From the NCBI GenBank assembly GCA_016219075.1, contig JACRCJ010000013.1, positions 1 through 12,924 of the forward strand: DNA of 12,924 nt, written 5' to 3'. The notes beneath the pieces are model-generated. The model saw only the letters and a list, made by a program, of their open reading frames with translations, was not told where the DNA came from and ran no database searches. A program made the translations under genes and the position numbers. This document shows positions 1 to 7,864 of this stretch, one piece after another. The DNA comes from Deltaproteobacteria bacterium (GTDB taxonomy: Bacteria > Desulfobacterota > GWC2-55-46). Every line of letters starts with the position of its first letter. Within the stretch, counting starts at the first letter, position 1.

Positions 1-40
1 CCGTCCTATTCCGGACCTGTTTTTAAGCGCCGTTGCCGGG

Positions 41-910
41 CTAAACGGTCCTGTTTAGAATCTGTCTCCAAAAAAACTGCATCCCGCCCTTTAACCCGGC
101 CCGTGAGGGCAGGTCCCTTATCTCTTTGGCTATCTCCCTGTAACAGACACTGGCCCTTGTGTCCGGGTAGACCTCCATGACGGCCTGTTGTCTTATAACC
201 GCCCTGGGCACGTTCTCGTCATGGAGCACGCAACCGACGTAGTCCACCGAGGCATTCAGGAACCTTTCGGCCGCGAGGCTTATCTTCCTGTAGACCTCGA
301 CAGCCTCTTTCCTGGACTTAACCTGGTTTACCAGAAGCTTGAAGGTCCTCTCCCCGTGTTTGCGAAGGAGCACCTTCATCAGCGCGTAGGCGTCCGTTAT
401 GGAGGTAGGCTCCGGCGTGACCACTACGACTATCTCCTGAGCGGCGATGTTAAAGAAGAGCACATTGCTCGATATCCCGGCGCCGGTATCGATGATCATC
501 AGGTCGAACTCGGCCCCCATGTTCTCAAGGTGGGACGCCAGCGAAAGCCTCTCCTCCGTCGACAGGTCCGTCAACTCGGTGACCCCGGAGCTTGCCGGGA
601 GTATCATGATCCCGGACGGCCCCTTGACCATCACCTCTTCGATGGTCTTTTCACCCCTTAAAAGATGGCCGAGATTGTACTTCGGCGCGAGCCCGAGGAG
701 CACATCGAGGTTTCCGAGCCCGAGGTCGGCGTCGAGCAGCAGCACCCTTTCACCCATCTCTGCGAAGGCCACCGCGAGGTTCACCACGGAGTTGGTCTTT
801 CCTACCCCGCCCTTCCCGCTGCTTACCGCTATCACTCTGGTCTGAACGCCGGTCTGCATATATTCCCCTTCGCTTTCAACGATACTTCTAAGCGTTACCG
901 CCTGGTCCAT
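41..910 (-). CDS. flhG: FlhG (FleN/YlxH), MinD-like ATPase controlling flagellar number
   Basis: A 289-residue ParA/MinD-family ATPase that acts at the membrane with FlhF to limit flagellar number and placement. Seen directly: the deviant Walker A motif KGGVGKT (residues 33-39), the LLLDADLG switch segment (57-64), the IIDTGAGIS Walker B region (139-147), and a C-terminal amphipathic stretch (about 277-289, FFWRQIL) like the MinD-type membrane-targeting helix. The N-terminus MDQAVTLR carries the DQAxxLR element that is known in FlhG proteins to stimulate the FlhF GTPase. That element supports the chosen ATG, as does an AAGGAG ribosome site 7 bases upstream that overlaps the flhF stop codon. 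The gap to flhF is 11 bases. It is the last complete gene of the operon here. The remaining 40 bases to the window edge show no start codon or terminator, so transcription probably continues, often to fliA in related operons (inference). Full family length. Confidence 0.97.
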   Translation of the reverse strand: MDQAVTLRSIVESEGEYMQTGVQTRVIAVSSGKGGVGKTNSVVNLAVAFAEMGERVLLLDADLGLGNLDVLLGLAPKYNLGHLLRGEKTIEEVMVKGPSGIMILPASSGVTELTDLSTEERLSLASHLENMGAEFDLMIIDTGAGISSNVLFFNIAAQEIVVVVTPEPTSITDAYALMKVLLRKHGERTFKLLVNQVKSRKEAVEVYRKISLAAERFLNASVDYVGCVLHDENVPRAVIRQQAVMEVYPDTRASVCYREIAKEIRDLPSRAGLKGGMQFFWRQILNRTV

Positions 911-921
911 TAACCTTCTCC

Positions 922-2073
922 TTAATTCGGCATGAAGAAATTTAAGAGTCTCTCTTTCGTCGCTATCTCGATGTCTTCCGGCACGCTTTGACCGCTTGTC
1001 AAAAAGGCCACCGGGCGCGCCGCGAGCACCGTTGTGTTTATGATCGGCCCGTAGACGGACCCCTCGTCAAGCCTTGTGAAGGTAAGCGAGTCTATCGGGA
1101 CCCTCGCAAACCCCCTGACCGACTCGTAGAGCGAGTCGTCCCTTGTCTGGGAGCTTAAGACCAGGTTGAACCTCATCTCCGGGCTTATGCTGGCGATCTC
1201 GTCAAGCTGCTTCATCTGTTCCGGGTCCCTGGCGCTCCGTCCCGCGGTGTCGATGAGGATAAGGTCTTTGTCCCTGTGGACGCCTATGCAGGAAGCGAGC
1301 TCCCCCGGGGTCTTCGCCACCTCCACCGGGACTCCGATAATCTTGCCGTAGACCTTGAGCTGCTCCGAGGCGGCTATCCTGTATGTGTCCATCGTGAGAA
1401 GCGCTATTTTTCTCTTTCTCTTGATGGCCTGCATGGCCGCAAGCTTCGCTATGGTGGTCGTCTTTCCGACTCCGGCAGGGCCAACGAAAGCGACCACGCC
1501 CTTTGACGCGAGCGGGTCTTTTACGCTTATCCTCTCCGAGACCCTGTTCTTCATGTATGACTTCAGGTAGCCTATATCGGAGGCGTTCTCGGCGGTGGCG
1601 GACTTGAAAGCGCTCATCAGTACCTTTTGCGTCAGCCTTCTGTCGATCCCGTTATTGGTGAACTCCTCCTCAAGCCTGGTGAATATCTCGGTGGCCGGTA
1701 TTTTGGACTGAGATATGAGCGCCCTCCAGAACTCCTTGAGTTCCTTCAGTTCCTTGAGCTCCTTTTCTATGGCAGGGCTGAGTTCCCCGCGGGCCCCCGA
1801 TGCCGCGGACGGCGGGAGGCTGCCTCCCCCGGCGGTTTTACGGTCCGGCATTGAAGACGGCAGAGGCCCCCTTCCGCCGCCGCTGCCGAAAGTCCCATCT
1901 GAGATGTTGAGGTCCATGGGGCTTGAGAGGTCGTAATCGATAGCCGCCACTACCTCATAAAGCCCGGTGGCGGCCCTCTTGGTAGAGAGTATGAGGGCGT
2001 CCTCGCCGAGCTCCGCCTTTATCATCCGCATCGCCTCTTTCACGGTCGCGCCTGTAAACTTTTTGATATGCAT
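922..2073 (-). CDS. flhF: FlhF, SRP-type GTPase for flagellar placement
   Basis: A 383-residue member of the SRP GTPase family (with Ffh and FtsY) that sets the site of flagellar assembly, usually a cell pole, and pairs with FlhG. The N-terminal B domain (1-50, starting MHIKKFTG) is followed by a Gly/Pro/Ser-rich linker (about 50-100) and a charged helical stretch with KEL repeats (104-115). The NG domain then shows the P-loop GPAGVGKTT (198-206), DTYR (229-232) and DTAGR (275-279). The guanine-specificity motif reads TRLDE (333-337), where the SRP family usually has TKLD; the C-terminal half is otherwise intact. The ATG lies one base after the flhA stop codon, and its weak ribosome site (GAGG) sits inside the flhA end, so translation is probably coupled. 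The adjoining flhG is its usual partner. Confidence 0.97.
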   Translation of the reverse strand: MHIKKFTGATVKEAMRMIKAELGEDALILSTKRAATGLYEVVAAIDYDLSSPMDLNISDGTFGSGGGRGPLPSSMPDRKTAGGGSLPPSAASGARGELSPAIEKELKELKELKEFWRALISQSKIPATEIFTRLEEEFTNNGIDRRLTQKVLMSAFKSATAENASDIGYLKSYMKNRVSERISVKDPLASKGVVAFVGPAGVGKTTTIAKLAAMQAIKRKRKIALLTMDTYRIAASEQLKVYGKIIGVPVEVAKTPGELASCIGVHRDKDLILIDTAGRSARDPEQMKQLDEIASISPEMRFNLVLSSQTRDDSLYESVRGFARVPIDSLTFTRLDEGSVYGPIINTTVLAARPVAFLTSGQSVPEDIEIATKERLLNFFMPN

Positions 2074-2074
2074 T

Positions 2075-4156
2075 TTATAACCTCACTACCTTCAGGGTCT
2101 GTACCTTGACATTATTTGATACCTCGTTGTGAGAGATCACCGGGACCAATGGGAAGCTCCTCTCGGTAAGCCTTCTTACGAACCTTCTGGTCTGGTGCGA
2201 GGCGAGAAGGACCGGCTGGTGCCCTCTGGAGACGACGTCTTCAACGGTCTCCTTGATCTTCCCGATTATGCGCTGTGCCAGGTTCGGCTCTATGCTCAGA
2301 AACGACCCCTGAGGAGTTTCATGGACAGCCTTTGAGATCGCCTCCTCTATCTCCTGGTTAAGCGCTACGACCTGTATGACCGAATCCGCACCCTGGTGCG
2401 TCTTTGAGATCTGCCTGGCGAGGTTCATCCTCACGTACTCGGTCAGAAGGTCAGAGTCCTTCGTCATCGGCGCGTAGTCGGCCAGCGTCTCAAGTATCGT
2501 CTGGATGTCCCTCACGGAGACCCTCTCCTTAAGGAGGTTCTGAAGCACCTTCTGCACCCCTCCGAGGCTCAACAGTCCGGGCACAAGCTCTTCGACGACC
2601 TTCGGATGGCTCCTGGAGACCTTGTCAAGGAGGTTCTGGACCTCCTGGCGGCCGAGTATCTCGAAGGCGTGCGACTTTACGACCTCTGTTATGTGGGTTG
2701 CCACTATCGCCGAGTGGTTCACGACCGTGTAGCCCATCATCTGAGCCTTCTCCTGCATGGCGTCAGGCACCCATATCGAGGGCAGGCCGAAGGCCGGGTC
2801 CACTGTGGGCACGCCGTCAAGCCCTTCCTGGGCGTTGCCCGGGTCTATGGCGAGCGAATGGCCCGCGAGAAGCTCTCCTCTGGCGACCTCTATTCCTTTG
2901 ACGAGGAACACATACTCCGAGGGTTTTACCTGGAGGTTGTCTTTTATGTGCACGGACGGGACGACTACCCCCATGTCCTCTGCGAACTGTTTTCTTATCG
3001 CCTTTATCCTCTCAAGTAGCTCTCCGCCCTCCGTGGAATCGACCAGCGGGATAAGCCTGTAGCCGACCTCGAGGCCGAGCGTGTCTACAAGCGGGATCTC
3101 CTCGACGGACTCTTTTTTGGTCTGGGGCTTTGCGGCCTTTTCGGCTGCGGCGGCCTCTTCTTCGTCTTTTCTGACCTCGGCGGACTTGTATACGAGATAA
3201 CCGATACCGCCGGTTATGACAGAGAGTATGAAGAACGCCAGATGTGGAAGGCCAGGGATGATGCCGAAGAGCGCGAGCATTGCCGAGGCAATGAGGAGCG
3301 GCTTGGGCTGTATGAGGAACTGCTTGCCGATGCTCGAACTCAGGCCCGATTCGGTATTGACGTTAGCCACTACCAGACCCGCGGCGGTCGAGATGATAAG
3401 GGCCGGGATCTGGGCCACAAGGCCGTCGCCGACCGTAAGGAGCGTGTAAATCCTGGCAGCGTCCCCGACGGACATCCCCTGCTGGAGGACCCCGATGATG
3501 AGCCCGCCTATGATGTTTATCGCGGTGATGAGTATTCCGGCAACGGCGTCTCCCCGTACGAACTTGCTCGCTCCGTCCATGGCCCCGTAGAAATCCGCTT
3601 CGAGCGCAACGGCCTTTCTTCTGCCGCGCGCCTCCTCGTCTCCGATGAGACCGGCGTTAAGGTCGGCGTCTATGGCCATCTGCTTGCCGGGCATCGCGTC
3701 GAGAGTGAACCTGGCGGCCACTTCCGCGATCCTTCCGGCGCCTTTCGTGATGACGGCGAAGTTTATGATGACGAGTATCGCGAAGACCACGAAACCTACG
3801 GCGTAGTTCCCGCCGACGACGAAGTTGCCGAATGATTTGATGACCTGACCGGCGGCCGAGGGACCCTCGGAGCCGTGCAGCAGTATCAGCCTCGTGGAAG
3901 CCACGTTCAACGAGAGCCTGAACAGAGTGGTTATCAGGAGTAGGGTCGGAAAGGTCGAAAAATCGAGCGGCTTCTTGAGATGGACCGCGACCAGGAGGAT
4001 CAGGATCGCAATCGTTATGTTGAAGGTCAGAAGAAGGTCGAGTATTATGGCCGGCACCGGGAGTATCATCACTATCAGTATCCCGACTATGCCGACCGGA
4101 AGTAAAAACTCGGAACCTTTTCTCATCATGCCCAGATTTTCAGTTATGCCTGCCAT
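2075..4156 (-). CDS. flhA: FlhA, export-gate protein of the flagellar type III secretion system
   Basis: A 693-residue inner-membrane protein forming the nonameric ring of the flagellar export gate. It couples proton flow to export and its cytoplasmic part docks chaperone-substrate complexes. The N-terminal half contains about eight hydrophobic segments (roughly 18-320). The FHIPEP family signature RFTLDAMPGKQMAIDAD (149-165) is intact, as is FVRGDAVAG with D203, the likely counterpart of the Salmonella proton-path Asp208. A charged linker rich in Glu, Ala and Lys (about 328-352) leads into the soluble C-terminal domain, which runs to the end VVRL. Length is normal for the family. The ATG has a GGGG-type ribosome site 8 bases upstream. 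A 34-35 base gap separates it from flhB, the largest gap within this operon, and I see no promoter in it. It abuts flhF with one base between them. Confidence 0.98.
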   Translation of the reverse strand: MAGITENLGMMRKGSEFLLPVGIVGILIVMILPVPAIILDLLLTFNITIAILILLVAVHLKKPLDFSTFPTLLLITTLFRLSLNVASTRLILLHGSEGPSAAGQVIKSFGNFVVGGNYAVGFVVFAILVIINFAVITKGAGRIAEVAARFTLDAMPGKQMAIDADLNAGLIGDEEARGRRKAVALEADFYGAMDGASKFVRGDAVAGILITAINIIGGLIIGVLQQGMSVGDAARIYTLLTVGDGLVAQIPALIISTAAGLVVANVNTESGLSSSIGKQFLIQPKPLLIASAMLALFGIIPGLPHLAFFILSVITGGIGYLVYKSAEVRKDEEEAAAAEKAAKPQTKKESVEEIPLVDTLGLEVGYRLIPLVDSTEGGELLERIKAIRKQFAEDMGVVVPSVHIKDNLQVKPSEYVFLVKGIEVARGELLAGHSLAIDPGNAQEGLDGVPTVDPAFGLPSIWVPDAMQEKAQMMGYTVVNHSAIVATHITEVVKSHAFEILGRQEVQNLLDKVSRSHPKVVEELVPGLLSLGGVQKVLQNLLKERVSVRDIQTILETLADYAPMTKDSDLLTEYVRMNLARQISKTHQGADSVIQVVALNQEIEEAISKAVHETPQGSFLSIEPNLAQRIIGKIKETVEDVVSRGHQPVLLASHQTRRFVRRLTERSFPLVPVISHNEVSNNVKVQTLKVVRL

Positions 4157-4191
4157 TTCATAAACCCCATTTCCCGTATTTCCGGTTGATT

Positions 4192-5259
4192 TCAGTTAGC
4201 CCTTGCTCTCGATTTGAGCCTGTAAACGTACGCCAGCACCTCGGCTACGGCCTTGTAGAGGCTCACAGGGACCTCTTTGCCAATCTCCACGCTTTTGAAG
4301 AGCGTTCTCGCAAGCGGCTTGTTCTCGACGAGCGGGACCCTGTGCTTTTTTGCTATTTCCCTTATCTTTTCGGCGACGAAGTCAGCGCCTTTCGCCACGA
4401 CTATCGGGGCGTCCGCCTTCGTCTTGTCGTACTTTATGGCTACGGCCAGATGCGTCGGGTTGGTCACGACGACATCGGCCGCCGGGACATCCTGCATCAT
4501 CCTCTTCCTGGCAAGCTCCCTCTGTATCGACTTTATCCGCGCCTTCACATTGGGGTCGCCTTCCATCTCCTTCATCTCCTCCCTGACCTCTTCCTTGGTC
4601 ATCCTGAGGTTCTTCTCGAAGTTCCACTTCTGGAAGAGATAGTCGACCAGGGCTATGAGGACAAGGACCCAGACGGTCTTTGTCATTATGGAGACCGATA
4701 CTTTGGCGATGTATGTGAGCGAGCTTACCGTCTCCATCTCCATGAGGAACGGCATGGTCGCCCATTCCCTGGCGACGTTTACATAGACCACGTAACTCAG
4801 GATGGAGACCTTGAGGACGGACTTGACGAGTTCGGCCACCGCGTTCATCGAAAAGAGTTTCTTCGCGCCGGAGACCGGGTTTATCCTCTTGAAGTCAGGC
4901 GTTATCGGCTTTCCGGAGAGCGAAAAGCCGTTCTGAAGTATGTATGCTACTGCGCCGCAGACCGGGATCATGAGGACAGGCACCATGATAAGAAAGAACT
5001 TGAAGGTTATATGGCCGAAGAGCCCGCTTAAGTCCTTTGCCGTAAGCTCGCCGCCGTATGTCCGTGAAAAAGACTCCCGCATGAAATCAGTTACACCCGT
5101 TACGATCCACAGGCCCGTGAAGTACAGGATCACGAGGCCGCCGATTATTACGAAAAGGGTGGAGATCTCCTTTGAGACGGCGAAGCTGCCGTCCTGCCTC
5201 GCCTGTTCCCTTCTTCGCGAGGTAGGTTGCTCTGTTTTATCCTGTTCCTGGTCGGACAT
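4192..5259 (-). CDS. flhB: FlhB, export-gate substrate-specificity switch protein
   Basis: A 355-residue inner-membrane protein of the flagellar export gate. It wraps around the FliPQR complex and switches export from hook to filament substrates. The N-terminal family signature is clear (KTEQPTSRRREQARQDG, residues 8-24). About four membrane segments lie between residues 32 and 210. The NPTH autocleavage site is at 267-270, and cleavage between Asn267 and Pro268 is expected from the family. The C-terminal cytoplasmic domain continues to a basic tail (RLKSRARAN). The ATG comes one base after the fliR stop codon, with an AAGGG ribosome site inside the fliR end, so coupling is likely. FliK, the partner that triggers the FlhB switch, is encoded upstream in this same window. 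No unusual substitutions were noticed. Confidence 0.98.
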   Translation of the reverse strand: MSDQEQDKTEQPTSRRREQARQDGSFAVSKEISTLFVIIGGLVILYFTGLWIVTGVTDFMRESFSRTYGGELTAKDLSGLFGHITFKFFLIMVPVLMIPVCGAVAYILQNGFSLSGKPITPDFKRINPVSGAKKLFSMNAVAELVKSVLKVSILSYVVYVNVAREWATMPFLMEMETVSSLTYIAKVSVSIMTKTVWVLVLIALVDYLFQKWNFEKNLRMTKEEVREEMKEMEGDPNVKARIKSIQRELARKRMMQDVPAADVVVTNPTHLAVAIKYDKTKADAPIVVAKGADFVAEKIREIAKKHRVPLVENKPLARTLFKSVEIGKEVPVSLYKAVAEVLAYVYRLKSRARAN

Positions 5260-5260
5260 G

Positions 5261-6031
5261 TCACATCACCCTTATGAGTGAAAATACCCCTTCCCACATC
5301 CGCTCAAATACTGCCTGCGAGGCGGTCTCGAAGACCGGCATTGAGAGGGCTATCATCACGAAACCCGCGAAGATCGTCACAGCGAAACCCACTACGAACA
5401 TGTTGAGCTGAGGGACCGTTCTCGCCATTATCCCGAGGGCGACGTTTATGAATATCAGTATCGCTATCACCGGGGCCGAGAACTTTACGGCAAGTATGAA
5501 TATCTCTCTGGAAAAGACGATGATGTTCTCCATGAGGGCCCCTGAGAAATGGAACCCGTACGGAGGAATGATCTCGAAGCTCTTTTCGAGGGCCATGATT
5601 ATCATCAGGTGCCCGTTGACGCTCAGGAACAGAAGGAGGGTGAAGATGCTCATGAGCTTTCCGAGCACGGTGACCTGCGCGCCGTTTATAGGGTCGTAGG
5701 CACTGGCCATGCCTATGCCCATCTGAAAGCTGGCGACCTGTGCCGCGAACTCTATGCCCGTAAATACAAACCTCATGCAGAGCCCTATCGAGGCGCCTAT
5801 CATGGCCTCTCCCGCAAGGCTCACGGTCATGCCGAGGGTCGTCTCCGGCATCGCCACATAGGGAGCAAGCGGCGAGAGTATCAGGGCTATGAGGACCGTG
5901 AGGCCCATCTTTACCTGCATCGGGACGTTTACCGCGCCGAATACCGGGGCCGTGAATATGATCGAGGCCGTCCTTGTAAGGACGAAGAGGAAGGTCGATG
6001 AGTTTGAAAGTATGAACTGTACGATGTCCAT
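5261..6031 (-). CDS. fliR: FliR, core component of the export gate
   Basis: A 256-residue polytopic membrane protein that combines with FliP and FliQ in the helical core of the flagellar export channel. The sequence is largely hydrophobic with about six membrane segments. Family-typical stretches include FLFVLTRTASIIFTAPVFGA near the N-terminus, the central GIEFAAQVASFQMGIGMASAYDP segment (conserved AYDP-type loop), and a hydrophobic C-terminal part. Length matches the family (about 250-265). The ATG is preceded by AGGGAT about 8 bases upstream and lies 13 bases after the fliQ stop codon. fliR ends one base before flhB. The two genes are separate here, unlike the FliR-FlhB fusions known in some clostridia. 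Confidence 0.97.
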   Translation of the reverse strand: MDIVQFILSNSSTFLFVLTRTASIIFTAPVFGAVNVPMQVKMGLTVLIALILSPLAPYVAMPETTLGMTVSLAGEAMIGASIGLCMRFVFTGIEFAAQVASFQMGIGMASAYDPINGAQVTVLGKLMSIFTLLLFLSVNGHLMIIMALEKSFEIIPPYGFHFSGALMENIIVFSREIFILAVKFSAPVIAILIFINVALGIMARTVPQLNMFVVGFAVTIFAGFVMIALSMPVFETASQAVFERMWEGVFSLIRVM

Positions 6032-6044
6032 TGTTATCCCTGTG

Positions 6045-6314
6045 TCACCTGATGTAGTTCGGTATGTTGGTGAATATCCCGGTCGTAAAGGCGATCATCT
6101 TCTGCATGATCCAGCCCGAGAGCGCAAGAAGGACAAGGAAAACCGCTATGATCTTGGGCACGAAAGCAAGCGTCATCTCCTGGATCTGCGTGACGGCCTG
6201 GAATATGCTGACCGCGAGGCCGACGACCATGCCGACTATGAGTATCGGGGCCGAGATGACAAGGATCACTTCTATCGTCTGCCTGCCTATGCTTGTCACG
6301 AATTCCGGCGTCAT
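6045..6314 (-). CDS. fliQ: FliQ, small export-gate membrane protein
   Basis: An 89-residue membrane protein that packs around the FliP/FliR core of the flagellar export gate. The sequence has the normal FliQ pattern: a start resembling MTPEFVTSIGRQTIEVIL, a first membrane hairpin arm at about 14-38, the conserved loop FQAVTQIQEMTLAFVPKI (38-55), and a second arm at about 55-78. The FQA-TQIQE-TL-FVPK loop is diagnostic of the family. A GGGGGA ribosome site precedes the ATG and the fliP stop codon is 15 bases upstream. A longer 112-codon frame overlaps this locus but has no family resemblance and was discarded. Length is typical (86-90). Confidence 0.97.
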   Translation of the reverse strand: MTPEFVTSIGRQTIEVILVISAPILIVGMVVGLAVSIFQAVTQIQEMTLAFVPKIIAVFLVLLALSGWIMQKMIAFTTGIFTNIPNYIR

Positions 6315-6329
6315 CTTCTTTTCCCCCTT

Positions 6330-7085
6330 TTAATTGAAGCTCTGCACGAGAGAGCCTACGAGCAGGTACCACCCGTCCACGAGCACGAATAGCATGAGCT
6401 TGAACGGGAGCGAGATCATCACCGGAGGGAGCATCATCATGCCCATCGACATCAATACGCTCGCCACTATCATGTCTATTACGAGAAACGGCAGGTAGAT
6501 CAAAAACCCTATCTGGAACGCCGTCTTGAGCTCGCTTGTCACGAAGGCCGGGATGACCGCGAGCGTTGAGATATCCTCTTTCGTCTTCGGCGTATCCGAT
6601 TTGGAGAGCTTGATGAAGAGCTCGATGTCCTTTTCCCTCGTGTTCCTGAGCATGAACTCCCTTAACGGGTTTATGGCGTTCGTAAAAGCGGCTTCCTGCG
6701 TGAGGGCGCCTGCCATGTAAGGCTTTAACGCCTTTTCGTTAATAGTGTTGAGGGCCGGCGACATTACGAAAAAAGTAAGAAAGAGCGCAAGCCCGATGAC
6801 GACCTGGTTGGGGGGCGCCTGCTGAACGCCGATGGCCTGCCTTAAAAGCGAAAATACTATCACGAGCCTCGTAAACGATGTCATCATCAGCAGTATCGCC
6901 GGGGCGAGCGTGACGACGGTCAGGAGGAGCACTATCTGGATGGCCGTGGCCACGCCCTGAGGAGAGTTCTGCCCGCCTACCGAGAGGTTTACGCTCGGCA
7001 GCGTCAGAGGGTCGGCCCCGAAGGCGGCCGTTGAGAGCGTGGCCCCGGCGAGCGCCGCGATGATTATCAGGTTTTTTTTCTTCAT
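6330..7085 (-). CDS. fliP: FliP, core component of the export gate
   Basis: A 251-residue inner-membrane protein; five copies with one FliR and four FliQ form the flagellar export channel. The N-terminus MKKKNLIIIAALAGATLSTA with AFG before Ala24 is a Sec signal peptide, as is usual for FliP. The conserved FTRLVIVFSLLRQAIG block occupies 71-86, followed by QQAPPNQVVIGLALFLTFFVM. Further hydrophobic segments lie near 190-245. Length is typical for signal-peptide-bearing FliP (about 245-255). The ATG follows the fliO stop codon by 18 bases; the ribosome site (GGACGG) is weak. The signal peptide directly after the chosen ATG supports this start. fliQ follows 15 bases later. Confidence 0.97.
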   Translation of the reverse strand: MKKKNLIIIAALAGATLSTAAFGADPLTLPSVNLSVGGQNSPQGVATAIQIVLLLTVVTLAPAILLMMTSFTRLVIVFSLLRQAIGVQQAPPNQVVIGLALFLTFFVMSPALNTINEKALKPYMAGALTQEAAFTNAINPLREFMLRNTREKDIELFIKLSKSDTPKTKEDISTLAVIPAFVTSELKTAFQIGFLIYLPFLVIDMIVASVLMSMGMMMLPPVMISLPFKLMLFVLVDGWYLLVGSLVQSFN

Positions 7086-7103
7086 TCCGTCCGTACCGAA
7101 TAC

Positions 7104-7445
7104 TCAGTTAAAGAGGCTTAAAATGTTACGCGGCCCGGAGCCTGCGGCCCTTTTGAGCTCCTCGACCGATTCGTTCTTTTCAAGCTTCGTCAGGAAGCTG
7201 ACCGAGGTCGGAGTAACCCCGAGGACGAACACCTCTCCGGCGACTTCCACTATCGTAAGGTTCTTTTTCTGCCCGAGAAAAAATGTGTTCAAGACCCTTA
7301 CCGGATTCGCCACCCTGACGCTTTTGCCCTTGCCGGACCTCTTCAGGTAGTACTTCAGGGCGTACAGAGAGACGCCGAGGAGCCCCATGACGAAGGTAAG
7401 CGTTATGATCGCCTTTATGAGGAGGTATGTGTAAGAGTCCGTCAT
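7104..7445 (-). CDS. fliO: FliO, assembly factor for the FliP export-gate ring
   Basis: A 113-residue bitopic membrane protein. FliO is a poorly conserved assembly scaffold that helps FliP oligomerise and is not part of the finished gate. Seen: a short N-terminal segment, one membrane helix (about 8-31), a basic stretch immediately after it (KYYLKRSGKGK, 31-41), and a small cytoplasmic domain with the FliO-type pattern VRVLNTFFLGQKKNLTIVEVAGEVFVLGVT. The start overlaps the fliN stop codon as ATGA, and the nearest AAGGA is about 15 bases upstream, so translation is probably coupled to fliN. The family call rests on position between fliN and fliP, topology and this motif. It is less certain than its neighbours because the family diverges quickly. 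Confidence 0.92.
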   Translation of the reverse strand: MTDSYTYLLIKAIITLTFVMGLLGVSLYALKYYLKRSGKGKSVRVANPVRVLNTFFLGQKKNLTIVEVAGEVFVLGVTPTSVSFLTKLEKNESVEELKRAAGSGPRNILSLFN

Positions 7446-7864
7446 TTAAGCTTGTTTATCCTTTCGGAGGGGCTTACTATGTCGGTGAGCTTCACGCCGA
7501 ACTTCTCGTTCACGACTACGGCTTCGCCCCTTGCTATGAGCTTCCCGTTGACGAGTATCTCCATCGGCTCCCCCGCCAGCTTTTCAAGCTCCACCACCGT
7601 GCCCTGCCCGAGCTGCAGGAGTTCGTTTACGAGGATCCTGGTCCTGCCTATCTCCACCGAGACCGTGACCGGGATGTCGAGTATCATCTCCAGGTTAGCC
7701 ACGCTGCCCATGCTCTCGGTCTTCAAGGTGTTGAAACTCGCCGGTTTCGCCGAAGATGCCTGGGGAGCCGCCTTATCCTCCGAAAAAGCCTCGCTCCACT
7801 GGTCGTCTATCGACTTGTTGCAGCCGCCGGCCTCCTGATTCGTATCTACACTGTTTTCACTCAT
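7442..7864 (-). CDS. fliN: FliN, flagellar motor switch (C-ring) protein
   Basis: A 140-residue C-ring protein that, with FliM and FliG, forms the rotation switch and also helps dock export substrates. The N-terminal 55 residues are acidic, polar and Ala/Ser-rich, typical of a variable disordered tail. The SpoA (surface presentation of antigens) domain covers about 58-132, with the conserved LDIPVTVSVEIGRTR, LLQLGQGTVVELEK, GEPMEILVNGKLIARGEVVV-like and FGVKLTDIVS segments. The ATG overlaps the end of fliM by 8 bases and has a strong AAGGGGG ribosome site inside fliM. fliO begins within its stop codon. This is the single-SpoA FliN form, not the longer FliY with a phosphatase domain. Confidence 0.97.
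   Translation of the reverse strand: MSENSVDTNQEAGGCNKSIDDQWSEAFSEDKAAPQASSAKPASFNTLKTESMGSVANLEMILDIPVTVSVEIGRTRILVNELLQLGQGTVVELEKLAGEPMEILVNGKLIARGEAVVVNEKFGVKLTDIVSPSERINKLK

Noticed and set aside
1..40. Start of a further gene after flhG
   Set aside because: The 40 bases contain no ATG, GTG or TTG on the minus strand; only a possible purine-rich ribosome site at the edge, too little to call.
3242..3835. 197-codon plus-strand frame opposite flhA
   Set aside because: Antisense shadow of a GC-rich gene; no motif, biased composition, and flhA is full length and well conserved on the other strand.
4186..5031. 281-codon open frame on the plus strand opposite flhB
   Set aside because: It is the in-register mirror of flhB codons. 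The product is unusually rich in His, Arg, Asp and Tyr, has no recognisable motif, and the opposite strand encodes an unmistakable FlhB.
6034..6372. 112-codon minus-strand frame overlapping fliQ
   Set aside because: It runs out of frame through fliQ and the fliP end, is full of Asp/His/Arg, and has no family resemblance; fliQ with its conserved loop is the real gene.
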